Shown: positions 6,255-8,223 of the stretch, piece after piece
Layout: each line of letters begins with the position of its first letter
Numbering within the stretch: position 1 is the stretch's first letter
DNA from: Nitrospirae bacterium GWC2_42_7
GTDB lineage: Bacteria; Nitrospirota; Thermodesulfovibrionia; Thermodesulfovibrionales; UBA6898
Assembly (NCBI GenBank): GCA_001803645.1
Contig: MHDW01000023.1
Span: forward strand, 14,342-22,564
Length of the DNA: 8,223 nucleotides
Reading direction: 5' to 3'
Made by a program: the position numbers and the translations under genes
Notes under the pieces: generated by a model
Seen by the model: only the letters and a program-made list of their open reading frames with translations
Told to the model about the DNA's origin: nothing
Database searches by the model: none

Positions 6255-6539
6255 CCATTGCCTCTCGTTTCTTCTCTTGAGTTTATCACAATGTGACGAT
6301 ATTTATTGAGAGGGGCTTTATTATAGCCTCTAACCTGCCCCCTTACATATTCATAAAATCTGGAAAAAATCTTTTTGCTTGTGACATTAGGCTTGATATT
6401 CACTCATTATACCTTAGCTATTCTTTTTTCTGTTTTTTACTGTTTTTTATGTTAATATTGCTTTAGATATTCAGCTACTGAACGATCCTTAAGAATTCTT
6501 GATATAAATTTCTATACATAAGCTGTCAGGAATAATCCA
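6255..6539. promoter_or_regulatory. Divergent intergenic region between lipoprotein and 3' gene
   Basis: A 285-nt region with no supported gene, lying between divergently transcribed genes. On the minus strand a TATAAT (6325-6320) is a -10 candidate for the lipoprotein, with only a poor -35 (ATGTAA at 17-nt spacing). It sits inside a stem-loop, AGGGGCT/AGCCTCT (6311-6317 with 6325-6331). A TCACA-A-TGTGA dyad lies at 6286-6296, between that -10 and the lipoprotein start. Toward the plus-strand gene there is a T-rich stretch, a TTAAGAATTCTTGA near-palindrome (6489-6502), and an SD-like AGGA at 6528-6531, 8 nt before ATG 6540. No strong plus-strand promoter stands out. Confidence 0.35.
6430..6449 (+). 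repeat. Tandem 10-bp repeat, two exact copies
   Basis: CTGTTTTTTA occurs twice head to tail within a longer T-rich tract (about 6421-6455) upstream of the 3' gene. It could affect DNA bending or simply be low-complexity intergenic sequence. It is too short to assign a role. Confidence 0.6.
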
Positions 6540-8223
6540 ATGAACAATATACAAAAAACCTTATCTTTATCTGCCTTTGCAGAAGAACAGCGTGAACCGG
6601 AAGATAAAACGCTGTTATCTGATACTATATCTATGTCTATTCAAGAAACAGCCCAATCAAGTATATATCCCAGAAAACCCTTGTCATTTACCTCAAGGAA
6701 TGCCACGGCATTAAATGCTGTAAAAAATCTTTCTGACAATGATCCGTCTGTCAGAAAGAGCGCAGTACTTTGTCTGTCATCTGCCTTATGGGACGATATG
6801 GACATCACCCCTGCCCTCCCCGCTATTGAACATCTGCTTAATGATAAATACACAGAGTTGAGAGAACTCGCTGCTTCTACACTCGAAGATTATGCTCTTT
6901 TGCGGTATGGTGTTGATATCTCTCAGCAATCAATACATATTGAACAGGAAACTGCCCTATCAACTGATCTGTTTATTCCCTATGTTCCTAAACTTCAACT
7001 CGAATATCTGCCTGCTGTTCAGATCTCCGGACTGATAACATTTGAATTTAAAGCCGCTCCTCTTGTATCAGAAGATTACGGCAGCATAATATCTTTTATA
7101 CCCAATGAACTGCTTTCTGTAATTGCAACTGACTTATGCAAGCCTCCTGATAGCTGTTCAATGGATGTCCCTTTGATTTCATCTGAACGTCATCATATAC
7201 ACCGCTGGAACGTCAAACAGAGTGCTGTCATTAATACCTTTGTACTTCTCGCATCGCTTCTGATGTTTGCTTTAATACCAGAAAAGGTCTCCACAAATAT
7301 CAACACTTTTACTGACACTGGCATAATAAGATTTTCTGCTTCTTATTCACCTGAATACATAAATGCTCAAAACCCATCTGAAGAACTTCTGAAAAACAGA
7401 GAGCAGATCTTATCAAAACCACTTTTTCTGCAGAACGTTAACAGACATACTCAGAGATACATAGATGCAGAATCTTCGGTTTTTACCATGATCGAGGAAG
7501 CCGGCAGGGAAAACAGGGATTTCATCAAATGGTTCAATGCCTTAAATGATGAGAGGCAGAAAGGCTTTATTCTCTTTGTGAGAGCCAAGTCCCTTTCAGG
7601 ATCTCTTGGAGAGATGGTAATTTTCAACAAAGAACAGTGGCTCTCGGGAATATCAGACAAGATAAAAGAACTCACCTCGATGTATCTACATAAAACAGGG
7701 ATTGAAAATATAATAGGGGAATTCGCAGAGATCTCTCTTATCGCAGAAACCCAGAGAAATATTTTCCTTGAAAATAATATGTGGCTGCGTCCGTTTCTTA
7801 ATGAAAATTATGCTGATTTCAAAACAGGTCTTTTCTATTTCTTCGCTGAGCACCAGTTCAACGATGACGATATTTTGAAAAAATCTCTCCTGTTCTCTGA
7901 TATGAAAGAAAAATTATCAGGGATTTCAGTCCCGATCATTTCAGCCCGCGGTAAAAACAAAAGGATCTCACCCAAAATGAGCGTGTCTGACGATCAGATA
8001 AAAGAAATTGTCGCTGCTTCAGTTTTTACAGAGCTGTTCTACGGCATTCCAGCGGATTTCATCACCCTTATAAGCGCTTATGAATCCAATTTTTCGATGG
8101 AATACTGGAACGGCGGTTACGGAACAACCCAGCAGACCATAAAGGGCGCCAATACAGTGCTACAGTCAAAGTTCTGGATAGACGGTGTGTATGAGTCATC
8201 CGGTGTGAAAGTCAGGATGCAGA
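6540..8223 (+). CDS. HEAT-like / transmembrane / lytic-transglycosylase-like protein (3' end beyond window)
   Basis: An open frame of 561 codons that runs off the window edge without a stop. ATG 6540 is the start: an in-frame TAA lies 18-21 nt upstream (6519-6521) and AGGA lies 8 nt before it. Residues about 55-120 form paired helices with HEAT-like spacing (ATALNAVKNLSDNDPSVRKSA and PAIEHLLNDKYTELRELAAS). Residues about 121-228 are a mixed region of unknown fold. A single hydrophobic span lies at 229-247, preceded by His, Arg and Lys, so the N-terminus should be cytoplasmic. A long helical region follows outside the membrane. Near residue 500 a domain resembling SLT-type lytic transglycosylases begins: GIPADFITLISAYESNF, with Glu515 as candidate catalytic acid, then YGTTQQT (527-533), matching the usual G-x-x-Q position. 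It would cleave peptidoglycan glycan strands. The gene is truncated here by the window, so completeness is unknown. Confidence 0.75.
   Translation, partial: MNNIQKTLSLSAFAEEQREPEDKTLLSDTISMSIQETAQSSIYPRKPLSFTSRNATALNAVKNLSDNDPSVRKSAVLCLSSALWDDMDITPALPAIEHLLNDKYTELRELAASTLEDYALLRYGVDISQQSIHIEQETALSTDLFIPYVPKLQLEYLPAVQISGLITFEFKAAPLVSEDYGSIISFIPNELLSVIATDLCKPPDSCSMDVPLISSERHHIHRWNVKQSAVINTFVLLASLLMFALIPEKVSTNINTFTDTGIIRFSASYSPEYINAQNPSEELLKNREQILSKPLFLQNVNRHTQRYIDAESSVFTMIEEAGRENRDFIKWFNALNDERQKGFILFVRAKSLSGSLGEMVIFNKEQWLSGISDKIKELTSMYLHKTGIENIIGEFAEISLIAETQRNIFLENNMWLRPFLNENYADFKTGLFYFFAEHQFNDDDILKKSLLFSDMKEKLSGISVPIISARGKNKRISPKMSVSDDQIKEIVAASVFTELFYGIPADFITLISAYESNFSMEYWNGGYGTTQQTIKGANTVLQSKFWIDGVYESSGVKVRMQ

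Noticed and set aside
6286..6296. CRP-type binding site.
   Set aside because: The half-sites are in the order TCACA then TGTGA with 1 nt between, not TGTGA-N6-TCACA.
6311..6331. Stem-loop as a Rho-independent terminator.
   Set aside because: No T tract follows it on either strand, and it overlaps a -10-like hexamer on the minus strand.

Overview
The window looks like chromosome from a Gram-negative (two-membrane) bacterium of moderate GC. The evidence is a lipobox lipoprotein, Sec-type signals, a peptidoglycan lyase-like protein and a DUF2157/DUF4401/GDYXXLXY membrane module. A Nitrospirota- or Desulfobacterota-like source would fit, but this is an impression from gene content, not a demonstrated placement. 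There are no RNA genes, CRISPR arrays, insertion sequences or phage genes that I can support.

Layout. Positions 1-184 hold an upstream regulatory region. Positions 185-2734 hold a tightly coupled three-gene membrane operon: DUF2157 protein, DUF4401 protein and GDYXXLXY protein, with start/stop overlaps and strong Shine-Dalgarno (SD) sites. An alpha/beta hydrolase (2767-3462) follows 32 nt later, then a membrane-anchored protein with a pair of dockerin-type calcium loops (3488-4966). Positions 5103-5625 are a type II toxin-antitoxin pair (PF09720-type antitoxin plus RelE/ParE toxin). Positions 5853-6254 are a messy small-gene zone. It has a plus-strand secreted ORF that seems to start at ATT, running head-on into a minus-strand lipoprotein whose reading frame carries an internal TGA. 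From 6540 to the window end is a long open frame (561 codons, cut by the edge) with HEAT-like helices, one membrane span and a lytic-transglycosylase-like domain.

The most interesting signals are three. First, a degenerate element of about 70 bp occurs three times (about 84-150, 4987-5070, 5748-5820). Each copy lies immediately upstream of an SD and a start codon, and each has a small dyad at a fixed place, so the membrane operon, the toxin-antitoxin pair and the secreted ORF may share a promoter/operator. Second, the lipoprotein's twin CX3C motif is split by an in-frame TGA followed by a strand-specific hairpin. This is compatible with either a selenocysteine codon or a nonsense mutation. 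Third, the 3' protein couples a cytoplasmic HEAT-like region across the membrane to a cell-wall lyase-like domain.
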